A DNA stretch of 64,000 nt, taken from Loxodes magnus (Eukaryota; Ciliophora; Karyorelictea; Loxodida; Loxodidae). The notes below the pieces were generated by a model. That model made no database searches, was not told the DNA's origin, and was given only the letters and a program-made list of their open reading frames with translations. The stretch lies in NCBI GenBank assembly GCA_946699065.1, contig CAMPDV010001932.1, positions 1 through 64,000 of the forward strand, read 5' to 3'. Every line of letters starts with the position of its first letter. Within the stretch, counting starts at the first letter, position 1. Below are positions 13,101-26,100 of this stretch, one piece after another. The position numbers and the translations under genes were made by a program.

Positions 13101-16100
13101 TAATTGTCGTAAAAATAAATTCAAATCTAACTATTTTTAATTGTCGTAAAATTAAATTCAAATCTAACTATTTTTAATTGTCGTAAAAATAAATTCAAAT
13201 CTAACTATTTTTAATTGTCGTAAAATAAATTCAAATCTAACTATTTTTAATTGTCGTAAAATTAAATTCAAATCTAACTATTTTTAATCTACGTAAAATC
13301 AAATTCAAATCTAACTATTTTTAATTGTCGTAAAAATAAATTCAAATCTAACTATTTTTAATTGTCGTAAAAATAAATTCAAATCTAACTATTTTTAATC
13401 TACGTAAAATTAAATTCAAATCTAACTATTTTTAATTTTCGTAAAATTAAATTCAAATCTAACTATTTTTAATTGTCGTAAAAATAAATTCAAATCTAAC
13501 TATTTTTAATTTACGTAAAATTAAATTCAAATCTAACTATTTTTAATCTACGTAAAATCAAATTCAAATCTAACTATTTTTAATTTACGTAAAAATAAAT
13601 TCAAATCTAACTATTTTTAATTTTCGTAAAATTAAATTCAAATCTAACTATTTTTAATTGTCGTAAAATTAAATTCAAATCTAACTATTTTTAATTAACG
13701 TAAAATCAAATTCAAATCTAACTATTTTTAATTGTCGTAAAATTAAATTCAAATCTAACTATTTTTAATTTTCGTAAATTAAATTCAAATCTAACTATTT
13801 TTAATTGTCGTAAAATTAAATTCAAATCTAACTATTTTTAATCTACGTAAAATTAAATTCAAATCTAACTATTTTTAATTGTCGTAAAAATAAATTCAAA
13901 TCTAACTATTTTTAATTGTCGTAAAATTAAATTCAAATCTAACTATTTTTAATTGTCGTAAAATTAAATTCAAATCTAACTATTTTTAATTGTCGTAAAA
14001 TTAAATTCAAATCTAACTATTTTTAATTTTCGTAAAAATAAATTTAAATCTAACTATTTTTAATCTACGTAAAATCAAATTCAAATCTAGCTATTTTTAA
14101 TTGTCGTAAAATTAAATTCAAATCTAACTATTTTTAATTTTCGTAAATTAAATTCAAATCTAACTATTTTTAATTGTCGTAAAATTAAATTCAAATCTAA
14201 CTATTTTTAATTGTCGTAAAATTAAATTCAAATCTAACTATTTTTAATTTTCGTAAAATTAAATTCAAATCTAACTATTTTTAATTGTCGTAAAAATAAA
14301 TTCAAATCTAACTATTTTTAATTTACGTAAAATTAAATTCAAATCTAACTATTTTTAATTTACGTAAAATTAAATTCAAATCTAACTATTTTTAATTAAC
14401 GTAAAATCAAATTCAAATCTAACTATTTTTAATTAACGTAAAATTAAATTCAAATCTAACTATTTTTAATTGTCGTAAATTAAATTCAAATCTAACTATT
14501 TTTAATTGTCGTAAAATTAAATTCAAATCTAACTATTTTTAATTGTCGTAAAATTAAATTCAAATCTAACTATTTTTAATTAACGTAAAATCAAATTCAA
14601 ATCTAACTATTTTTAATTTACGTAAAAATAAATTCAAATCTAACTATTTTTAATTGTCGTAAAAATAAATTCAAGTCTAACTATTTTTAATTTACGTAAA
14701 ATTAAATTCAAATCTAACTATTTTTAATTAACGTAAAATTAAATTCAAATCTAACTATTTTTAATTAACGTAAAATTAAATTCAAATCTAACTATTTTTA
14801 ATTGTCGTAAAATTAAATTCAAATCTAACTATTTTTAATTGTCGTAAAATAAATTCAAATCTAACTATTTTTAATTGTCGTAAAATTAAATTCAAATCTA
14901 ACTATTTTTAATTGTCGTAAAATTAAATTCAAATCTAACTATTTTTAATTGTCGTAAAATTAAATTCAAATCTAACTATTTTTAATTGTCGTAAAATTAA
15001 ATTCAAATCTAACTATTTTTAATTGTCGTAAAAATAAATTCAAATCTAACTATTTTTAATTGTCGTAAAAATAAATTCAAATCTAACTATTTTTAATTGT
15101 CGTAAAAATAAATTCAAGTCTAACTATTTTTAATTTACGTAAAATTAAATTCAAATCTAACTATTTTTAATTGTCGTAAAATTAAATTCAAATCTAACTA
15201 TTTTTAATTGTCGTAAAATTAAATTCAAATCTAACTATTTTTAATTGTCGTAAAATTAAATTCAAATCTAACTATTTTTAATTTACGTAAAATTAAATTC
15301 AAATCTAACTATTTTTAATTGTCGTAAAATAAATTCAAATCTAACTATTTTTAATTGTCGTAAAATTAAATTCAAATCTAACTATTTTTAATTGTCGTAA
15401 AATTAAATTCAAATCTAACTATTTTTAATTTACGTAAAATTAAATTCAAATCTAACTATTTTTAATTGTCGTAAAATTAAATTCAAATCTAACTATTTTT
15501 AATTGTCGTAAAATTAAATTCAAATCTAACTATTTTTAATTGTCGTAAAATAAATTCAAATCTAACTATTTTTAATTGTCGTAAATTAAATTCAAATCTA
15601 ACTATTTTTAATTGTCGTAAAATTAAATTCAAATCTAACTATTTTTAATTGTCGTAAAATTAAATTCAAATCTAACTATTTTTAATTGTCGTAAAAATAA
15701 ATTCAAATCTAACTATTTTTAATTGTCGTAAAAATAAATTCAAATCTAACTATTTTTAATTGTCGTAAAAATAAATTCAAGTCTAACTATTTTTAATTTA
15801 CGTAAAATTAAATTCAAATCTAACTATTTTTAATTAACGTAAAATTAAATTCAAATCTAACTATTTTTAATTGTCGTAAAAATAAATTCAAGTCTAACTA
15901 TTTTTAATTTACGTAAAATTAAATTCAAATCTAACTATTTTTAATTAACGTAAAATTAAATTCAAATCTAACTATTTTTAATTAACGTAAAATTAAATTC
16001 AAATCTAACTATTTTTAATTGTCGTAAAATTAAATTCAAATCTAACTATTTTTAATTGTCGTAAAATTAAATTCAAATCTAACTATTTTTAATCTACGTA

Positions 16101-19100
16101 AAATCAAATTCAAATCTAACTATTTTTAATTGTCGTAAAATTAAATTCAAATCTAACTATTTTTAATTGTCGTAAAATTAAATTCAAATCTAACTATTTT
16201 TAATTGTCGTAAAATTAAATTCAAATCTAACTATTTTTAATTGTCGTAAAATTAAATTCAAATCTAACTATTTTTAATTGTCGTAAAATTAAATTCAAAT
16301 CTAACTATTTTTAATTTACGTAAAATTAAATTCAAATCTAACTATTTTTAATTGTCGTAAAAATAAATTCAAATCTAACTATTTTTAATTGTCGTAAAAA
16401 TAAATTCAAATCTAACTATTTTTAATCTACGTAAAATCAAATTCAAATCTAACTATTTTTAATTGTCGTAAAATTAAATTCAAATCTAACTATTTTTAAT
16501 TGTCGTAAAATAAATTCAAATCTAACTATTTTTAATTTACGTAAAATTAAATTCAAATCTAACTATTTTTAATTGTCGTAAAATTAAATTCAAATCTAAC
16601 TATTTTTAATTGTCGTAAAATTAAATTCAAATCTAACTATTTTTAATTGTCGTAAAATTAAATTCAAATCTAACTATTTTTAATTGTCGTAAAATTAAAT
16701 TCAAATCTAACTATTTTTAATTGTCGTAAAATTAAATTCAAATCTAACTATTTTTAATTAACGTAAAATCAAATTCAAATCTAACTATTTTTAATTGTCG
16801 TAAAATTAAATTCAAATCAAACTATTTTTAATTGTCGTAAAATTAAATTCAAATCTAACTATTTTTAATTGTCGTAAAATAAATTCAAATCTAACTATTT
16901 TTAATCTACGTAAAATCAAATTCAAATCTAACTATTTTTAATTGTCGTAAAAATAAATTTAAATCTAACTATTTTTAATCTACGTAAAATCAAATTCAAA
17001 TCTAACTATTTTTAATTGTCGTAAAAATAAATTCAAATCTAACTATTTTTAATTTACGTAAAATTAAATTCAAATCTAACTATTTTTAATTGTCGTAAAA
17101 ATAAATTCAAATCTAACTATTTTTAATTGTCGTAAAATTAAATTCAAATCTAACTATTTTTAATTGTCGTAAAATTAAATTCAAATCTAACTATTTTTAA
17201 TTGTCGTAAAATTAAATTCAAATCTAACTATTTTTAATTGTCGTAAAAATAAATTCAAATCTAACTATTTTTAATCTACGTAAAATCAAATTCAAATCTA
17301 ACTATTTTTAATTGTCGTAAAATTAAATTCAAATCTAACTATTTTTAATTGTCGTAAAAATAAATTCAAATCTAACTATTTTTAATTAACGAAAATTAAA
17401 TTCAAATCTAACTATTTTTAATTGTCGTAAAAATAAATTCAAATCTAACTATTTTTAATTGTCGTAAATTAAATTCAAATCTAACTATTTTTAATTGTCG
17501 TAAAAATAAATTCAAATCTAACTATTTTTAATTGTCGTAAAATAAATTCAAATCTAACTATTTTTAATTGTCGTAAAAATAAATTCAAATCTAACTATTT
17601 TTAATTGTCGTAAAATTAAATTCAAATCTAACTATTTTTAATTGTCGTAAAATAAATTCAAATCTAACTATTTTTAATTGTCGTAAAAATAAATTCAAAT
17701 CTAACTATTTTTAATTGTCGTAAAAATAAATTCAAATCTAACTATTTTTAATTGTCGTAAAATTAAATTCAAATCTAACTATTTTTAATTGTCGTAAATT
17801 AAATTCAAATCTAACTATTTTTAATTGTCGTAAAATTAAATTCAAATCTAACTATTTTTAATTAACGTAAAATTAAATTCAAATCTAACTATTTTTAATT
17901 TACGTAAAATTAAATTCAAATCTAACTATTTTTAATTGTCGTAAATTAAATTCAAATCTAACTATTTTTAATTAACGTAAAATTAAATTCAAATCTAACT
18001 ATTTTTAATTAACGTAAAATTAAATTCAAATCTAACTATTTTTAATTGTCGTAAAATTAAATTCAAATCTAACTATTTTTAATTGTCGTAAAATAAATTC
18101 AAATCTAACTATTTTTAATTAACGTAAAATCAAATTCAAATCTAACTATTTTTAATTGTCGTAAAATTAAATTCAAATCAAACTATTTTTAATTGTCGTA
18201 AAATTAAATTCAAATCTAACTATTTTTAATTGTCGTAAAAATAAATTCAAATCTAACTATTTTTAATCTACGTAAAATCAAATTCAAATCTAACTATTTT
18301 TAATTGTCGTAAAATCAAATTCAAATCTAACTATTTTTAATTGTCGTAAAAATAAATTCAAATCTAACTATTTTTAATTAACGAAAATTAAATTCAAATC
18401 TAACTATTTTTAATTGTCGTAAAAATAAATTCAAATCTAACTATTTTTAATTGTCGTAAATTAAATTCAAATCTAACTATTTTTAATTGTCGTAAAAATA
18501 AATTCAAATCTAACTATTTTTAATTGTCGTAAAATAAATTCAAATCTAACTATTTTTAATTGTCGTAAAAATAAATTCAAATCTAACTATTTTTAATTGT
18601 CGTAAAATTAAATTCAAATCTAACTATTTTTAATTGTCGTAAAATAAATTCAAATTTAACTATTTTTAATTGTCGTAAAATTAAATTCAAATCTAACTAT
18701 TTTTAATCTACGTAAAATCAAATTCAAATCTAACTATTTTTAATTGTCGTAAAATTAAATTCAAATCTAACTATTTTTAATTGTCGTAAAATCAAATTCA
18801 AATCTAACTATTTTTAATTGTCGTAAAATTAAATTCAAATCTAACTATTTTTAATTGTCGTAAAAATAAATTCAAATCTAACTATTTTTAATTAACGTAA
18901 AATTAAATTCAAATCTAACTATTTTTAATTGTCGTAAAAATAAATTCAAATCTAACTATTTTTAATTGTCGTAAAATTAAATTCAAATCTAACTATTTTT
19001 AATTGTCGTAAAATAAATTCAAATCTAACTATTTTTAATTGTCGTAAAATAAATTCAAATCTAACTATTTTTAATTAACGTAAAATTAAATTCAAATCTA

Positions 19101-20196
19101 ACTATTTTTAATTGTCGTAAAATTAAATTCAAATCTAACTATTTTTAATTGTCGTAAAATTAAATTCAAATCTAACTATTTTTAATTTTCGTAAAAATAA
19201 ATTCAAATCTAACTATTTTTAATTTTCGTAAAATTAAATTCAAATCTAACTATTTTTAATCTACGTAAAATTAAATTCAAATCTAACTATTTTTAATTGT
19301 CGTAAAATTAAATTCAAATCTAACTATTTTTAATTGTCGTAAAATTAAATTCAAATCTAACTATTTTTAATTGTCGTAAAATTAAATTCAAATCTAACTA
19401 TTTTTAATTGTCGTAAAATTAAATTCAAATCTAACTATTTTTAATCTACGTAAAAATAAATTCTAATCTAACTATTTTTAATTGTCGTAAAAATAAATTC
19501 AAATCTAACTATTTTTAATTTTCGTAAAAATAAATTTAAATCTAACTATTTTTAATCTACGTAAAATCAAATTCAAATCTAACTATTTTTAATTGTCGTA
19601 AAATTAAATTCAAATCTAACTATTTTTAATTGTCGTAAATTAAATTCAAATCTAACTATTTTTAATTGTCGTAAAATTAAATTCAAATCTAACTATTTTT
19701 AATTTTCGTAAAAATAAATTCAAATCTAACTATTTTTAATTTTCGTAAAATTAAATTCAAATCTAACTATTTTTAATCTACGTAAAAATAAATTCAAATC
19801 TAACTATTTTTAATTGTCGTAAAATTAAATTCAAATCTAACTATTTTTAATTGTCGTAAAATTAAATTCAAATCTAACTATTTTTAATTGTCGTAAAATT
19901 AAATTCAAATCTAACTATTTTTAATTGTCGTAAAATTAAATTCAAATCTAACTATTTTTAATCTACGTAAAAATAAATTCTAATCTAACTATTTTTAATT
20001 GTCGTAAAAATAAATTCAAATCTAACTATTTTTAATTTTCGTAAAAATAAATTTAAATCTAACTATTTTTAATCTACGTAAAATCAAATTCAAATCTAAC
20101 TATTTTTAATTGTCGTAAAATTAAATTCAAATCTAACTATTTTTAATTGTCGTAAATTAAATTCAAATCTAACTATTTTTAATTGTCGTAAAATTA
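10104..20196 (-). repeat. 37-bp satellite array, reverse block A'
   Basis: The same monomer read in reverse (TTAATTGTCGTAAAA..., with CTAACTATTTTTAATT as part of the core). The block is the inverted copy of 1-10092 around the axis at 10098. Its distal part, about 15530-20196, also serves as an arm of the second palindrome, so that stretch is present three times in the window. There is no boundary in the array itself at 20196; the limit is only the mirror of the window start. No gene or unique sequence is visible. Confidence 0.97.
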
Positions 20197-23100
20197 AATT
20201 CAAATCTAACTATTTTTAATTGTCGTAAAATTAAATTCAAATCTAACTATTTTTAATTAACGTAAAATTAAATTCAAATCTAACTATTTTTAATTGTCGT
20301 AAAATTAAATTCAAATCTAACTATTTTTAATTTACGTAAAAATAAATTCAAATCTAACTATTTTTAATTGTCGTAAAATTAAATTCAAATCTAACTATTT
20401 TTAATCTACGTAAAATCAAATTCAAATCTAACTATTTTTAATTGTCGTAAAATTAAATTCAAATCTAACTATTTTTAATTGTCGTAAAATTAAATTCAAA
20501 TCTAACTATTTTTAATTGTCGTAAAATTAAATTCAAATCTAACTATTTTTAATTGTCGTAAAAATAAATTCAAATCTAACTATTTTTAATTGTCGTAAAA
20601 ATAAATTCAAATCTAACTATTTTTAATTGTCGTAAAATTAAATTCAAATCTAACTATTTTTAATTGTCGTAAAATAAATTCAAATCTAACTATTTTTAAT
20701 TGTCGTAAAATTAAATTCAAATCTAACTATTTTTAATTTACGTAAAATTAAATTCAAATCTAACTATTTTTAATCTACGTAAAATCAAATTCAAATCTAA
20801 CTATTTTTAATTGTCGTAAAAATAAATTCAAATCTAACTATTTTTAATCTACGTAAAATCAAATTCAAATCTAACTATTTTTAATTTACGTAAAAATAAA
20901 TTCAAATCTAACTATTTTTAATTGTCGTAAAATTAAATTCAAATCTAACTATTTTTAATTAACGTAAAATTAAATTCAAATCTAACTATTTTTAATTGTC
21001 GTAAAATAAATTCAAATCTAACTATTTTTAATTGTCGTAAAATTAAATTCAAATCTAACTATTTTTAATTTACGTAAAATTAAATTCAAATCTAACTATT
21101 TTTAATTGTCGTAAAATTAAATTCAAATCTAACTATTTTTAATCTACGTCAAATTAAATTCAAATCTAACTATTTTTAATTGTCGTAAAATTAAATTCAA
21201 ATCTAACTATTTTTAATTAACGTAAAATCAAATTCAAATCTAACTATTTTTAATTTACGTAAAAATAAATTCAAATCTAACTATTTTTAATTGTCGTAAA
21301 ATTAAATTCAAATCTAACTATTTTTAATTAACGTAAAATTAAATTCAAATCTAACTATTTTTAATTGTCGTAAAATAAATTCAAATCTAACTATTTTTAA
21401 TTGTCGTAAAATTAAATTCAAATCTAACTATTTTTAATTTACGTAAAATTAAATTCAAATCTAACTATTTTTAATTGTCGTAAAATTAAATTCAAATCTA
21501 ACTATTTTTAATCTACGTCAAATTAAATTCAAATCTAACTATTTTTAATTGTCGTAAAATTAAATTCAAATCTAACTATTTTTAATTAACGTAAAATCAA
21601 ATTCAAATCTAACTATTTTTAATTGTCGTAAAATTAAATTCAAATCTAACTATTTTTAATTGTCGTAAAAATAAATTCAAATCTAACTATTTTTAATTGT
21701 CGTAAAATTAAATTCAAATCTAACTATTTTTAATTGTCGTAAAATAAATTCAAATCTAACTATTTTTAATTGTCGTAAAATAAATTCAAATCTAACTATT
21801 TTTAATTAACGTAAAATTAAATTCAAATCTAACTATTTTTAATTGTCGTAAAATTAAATTCAAATCTAACTATTTTTAATTGTCGTAAAATTAAATTCAA
21901 ATCTAACTATTTTTAATTTTCGTAAAATTAAATTCAAATCTAACTATTTTTAATCTACGTAAAATCAAATTCAAATCTAACTATTTTTAATTGTCGTAAA
22001 ATCAAATTCAAATCTAACTATTTTTAATTGTCGTAAAAATAAATTCAAATCTAACTATTTTTAATTAACGAAAATTAAATTCAAATCTAACTATTTTTAA
22101 TTGTCGTAAAATTAAATTCAAATCTAACTATTTTTAATTGTCGTAAAATTAAATTCAAATCTAACTATTTTTAATTGTCGTAAAATTAAATTCAAATCTA
22201 ACTATTTTTAATTGTCGTAAAATTAAATTCAAATCTAACTATTTTTAATTGTCGTAAAATTAAATTCAAATCTAACTATTTTTAATCTACGTAAAAATAA
22301 ATTCTAATCTAACTATTTTTAATTGTCGTAAAAATAAATTCAAATCTAACTATTTTTAATTTTCGTAAAAATAAATTTAAATCTAACTATTTTTAATCTA
22401 CGTAAAATCAAATTCAAATCTAACTATTTTTAATTGTCGTAAAATTAAATTCAAATCTAACTATTTTTAATTGTCGTAAAATTAAATTCAAATCTAACTA
22501 TTTTTAATTGTCGTAAAATAAATTCAAATCTAACTATTTTTAATTGTCGTAAAATAAATTCAAATCTAACTATTTTTAATTAACGTAAAATTAAATTCAA
22601 ATCTAACTATTTTTAATTGTCGTAAAATTAAATTCAAATCTAACTATTTTTAATTGTCGTAAAATTAAATTCAAATCTAACTATTTTTAATTTTCGTAAA
22701 ATTAAATTCAAATCTAACTATTTTTAATTTTCGTAAAATTAAATTCAAATCTAACTATTTTTAATCTACGTAAAATTAAATTCAAATCTAACTATTTTTA
22801 ATTGTCGTAAAATTAAATTCAAATCTAACTATTTTTAATTGTCGTAAAATTAAATTCAAATCTAACTATTTTTAATTGTCGTAAAATTAAATTCAAATCT
22901 AACTATTTTTAATTGTCGTAAAATTAAATTCAAATCTAACTATTTTTAATTGTCGTAAAATTAAATTCAAATCTAACTATTTTTAATTGTCGTAAAATTA
23001 AATTCAAATCTAACTATTTTTAATCTACGTAAAATCAAATTCAAATCTAACTATTTTTAATTGTCGTAAAATTAAATTCAAATCTAACTATTTTTAATTG

Positions 23101-26100
23101 TCGTAAAATTAAATTCAAATCTAACTATTTTTAATTGTCGTAAAAATAAATTCAAATCTAACTATTTTTAATCTACGTCAAATTAAATTCAAATCTAACT
23201 ATTTTTAATTGTCGTAAAATTAAATTCAAATCTAACTATTTTTAATTGTCGTAAAAATAAATTCAAATCTAACTATTTTTAATTAACGTAAAATCAAATT
23301 CAAATCTAACTATTTTTAATTGTCGTAAAATAAATTCAAATCTAACTATTTTTAATTGTCGTAAAATTAAATTCAAATCTAACTATTTTTAATTAACGTA
23401 AAATTAAATTCAAATCTAACTATTTTTAATTGTCGTAAAATTAAATTCAAATCTAACTATTTTTAATTAACGTAAAATTAAATTCAAATCTAACTATTTT
23501 TAATTGTCGTAAAATAAATTCAAATCTAACTATTTTTAATTGTCGTAAAATTAAATTCAAATCTAACTATTTTTAATTTACGTAAAATTAAATTCAAATC
23601 TAACTATTTTTAATTTTCGTAAAATTAAATTCAAATCTAACTATTTTTAATTGTCGTAAAAATAAATTCAAATCTAACTATTTTTAATTGTCGTAAAATT
23701 AAATTCAAATCTAACTATTTTTAATTAACGTAAAATCAAATTCAAATCTAACTATTTTTACTTGTCGTAAAATCAAATTCAAATCTAACTATTTTTAATT
23801 GTCGTAAAATTAAATTCAAATCTAACTATTTTTAATTGTCGTAAAAATAAATTCAAATCTAACTATTTTTAATTTTCGTAAAATTAAATTCAAATCTAAC
23901 TATTTTTAATTTACGTAAAATTAAATTCAAATCTAACTATTTTTAATTGTCGTAAAATTAAATTCAAATCTAACTATTTTTAATTGTCGTAAAATTAAAT
24001 TCAAATCTAACTATTTTTAATTGTCGTAAAAATAAATTCAAATCTAACTATTTTTAATCTACGTAAAATTAAATTCAAATCTAACTATTTTTAATTTTCG
24101 TAAAAATAAATTCAAATCTAACTATTTTTAATCTACGTAAAATTAAATTCAAATCTAACTATTTTTAATTGTCGTAAAAATAAATTCAAATCTAACTATT
24201 TTTAATTGTCGTAAAATTAAATTCAAATCTAACTATTTTTAATTGTCGTAAAAATAAATTCAAATCTAACTATTTTTAATTGTCGTAAAATTAAATTCAA
24301 ATCTAACTATTTTTAATTGTCGTAAAATTAAATTCAAATCTAACTATTTTTAATTGTCGTAAAATCAAATTCAAATCTAACTATTTTTAATTGTCGTAAA
24401 ATTAAATTCAAATCTAACTATTTTTAATTGTCGTAAAATTAAATTCAAATCTAACTATTTTTAATTGTCGTAAAATTAAATTCAAATCTAACTATTTTTA
24501 ATTTACGTAAAATTAAATTCAAATCTAACTATTTTTAATTGTCGTAAAATTAAATTCAAATCTAACTATTTTTAATTGTCGTAAAAATAAATTCAAATCT
24601 AACTATTTTTAATTGTCGTAAAATTAAATTCAAATCTAACTATTTTTAATTGTCGTAAAATTAAATTCAAATCTAACTATTTTTAATCTACGTCAAATTA
24701 AATTCAAATCTAACTATTTTTAATTGTCGTAAAAATAAATTCAAATCTAACTATTTTTAATTGTCGTAAAATTAAATTCAAATCTAACTATTTTTAATTG
24801 TCGTAAAATTAAATTCAAATCTAACTATTTTTAATCTACGTCAAATTAAATTCAAATCTGACTATTTATAATTTACGTAAAATAAATTCAAATCTAACTA
24901 TTTTTAATTTACGTAAAATTAAATTTAAATCTAACTATTTTTAATCTACGTAAAATCAAATTCAAATCTAGCTATTTTTAATTGTCGTAAAATTAAATTC
25001 AAATCTAACTATTTTTAATTTTCGTAAATTAAATTCAAATCTAACTATTTTTAATCTGTCGTAAAATTAAATTCAAATCTAACTATTTTTAATTGTCGTA
25101 AAATTAAATTCAAATCTAACTATTTTTAATTGTCGTAAAATTAAATTCAAATCTAACTATTTTTAATTGTACGTAAAAATAAATTCAAATCTAACTATTT
25201 TTAATTTACGTAAAATTAAATTCAAATCTAACTATTTTTAATTGTACGTAAAAATAAATTCAAATCTAACTATTTTTAATCTAACGTAAAATCAAATTCA
25301 AATCTAACTATTTTTAATTGTCGTAAAAATAAATTCAAATCTAACTATTTTTAATTGTCGTAAAATTAAATTCAAATCTAACTATTTTTAATTGTCGTAA
25401 AAATAAATTCAAATCTAACTATTTTTAATTGTCGTAAAATTAAATTCAAATCTAACTATTTTTAATTGTCGTAAAATTAAATTCAAATCTAACTATTTTT
25501 AATTGTCGTAAAATCAAATTCAAATCTAACTATTTTTAATTGTCGTAAAAATAAATTCAAATCTAACTATTTTTAATTGTACGTAAAAATAAATTCAAAT
25601 CTAACTATTTTTAATCTACGTCAAATTAAATTCAAATCTAACTATTTTTAATTGTACGTAAAATTAAATTCAAATCTAACTATTTTTAATTGTCGTAAAA
25701 TTAAATTCAAATCTAACTATTTTTAATTGTACGTAAAAATAAATTCAAATCTAACTATTTTTAATCTGTCGTCAAATTAAATTCAAATCTAACTATTTTT
25801 AATTTACGTAAAATTAAATTCAAATCTAACTATTTTTAATCTACGTCAAATTAAATTCAAATCTAACTATTTTTAATTGTCGTAAAAATAAATTCAAATC
25901 TAACTATTTTTAATTGTCGTAAAAATAAATTCAAATCTGACTATTTATAATTTACGTAAAATAAATTCAAATCTAACTATTTTTAATTTACGTAAAATTA
26001 AATTCAAATCTAACTATTTTTAATTGTCGTAAAAATAAATTCAAATCTAACTATTTTTAATTGTCTTAAAAATAAATTCAAATCTAACTATTTTTAATTG

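Larger units (their letters stand above)
1..20196. repeat. Giant palindrome 1: inverted duplication, arms >=10.09 kb
   Basis: Block A (1-10092) and block A' (10104-20196) are near-identical inverted copies. Paired positions sum to about 20196 across the whole length. Private variants pair exactly: the CpG-less TTAAGTAG at about 9331 with CTACTTAA near 10861; the GCTAGA core variant at about 6106 with TCTAGC near 14088; AGATTTAAATTT near 6150 with its complement near 14043; AATTTACG at 39-46 with CGTAAATT at 20151-20158. The net length difference over 10 kb is about one base. Differences seen are isolated indels, such as four instead of five A near 240, six A near 1531 and 2045, and a lost T near 1931. 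The left arm is cut by the window start, so the true palindrome may be longer. Confidence 0.93.
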
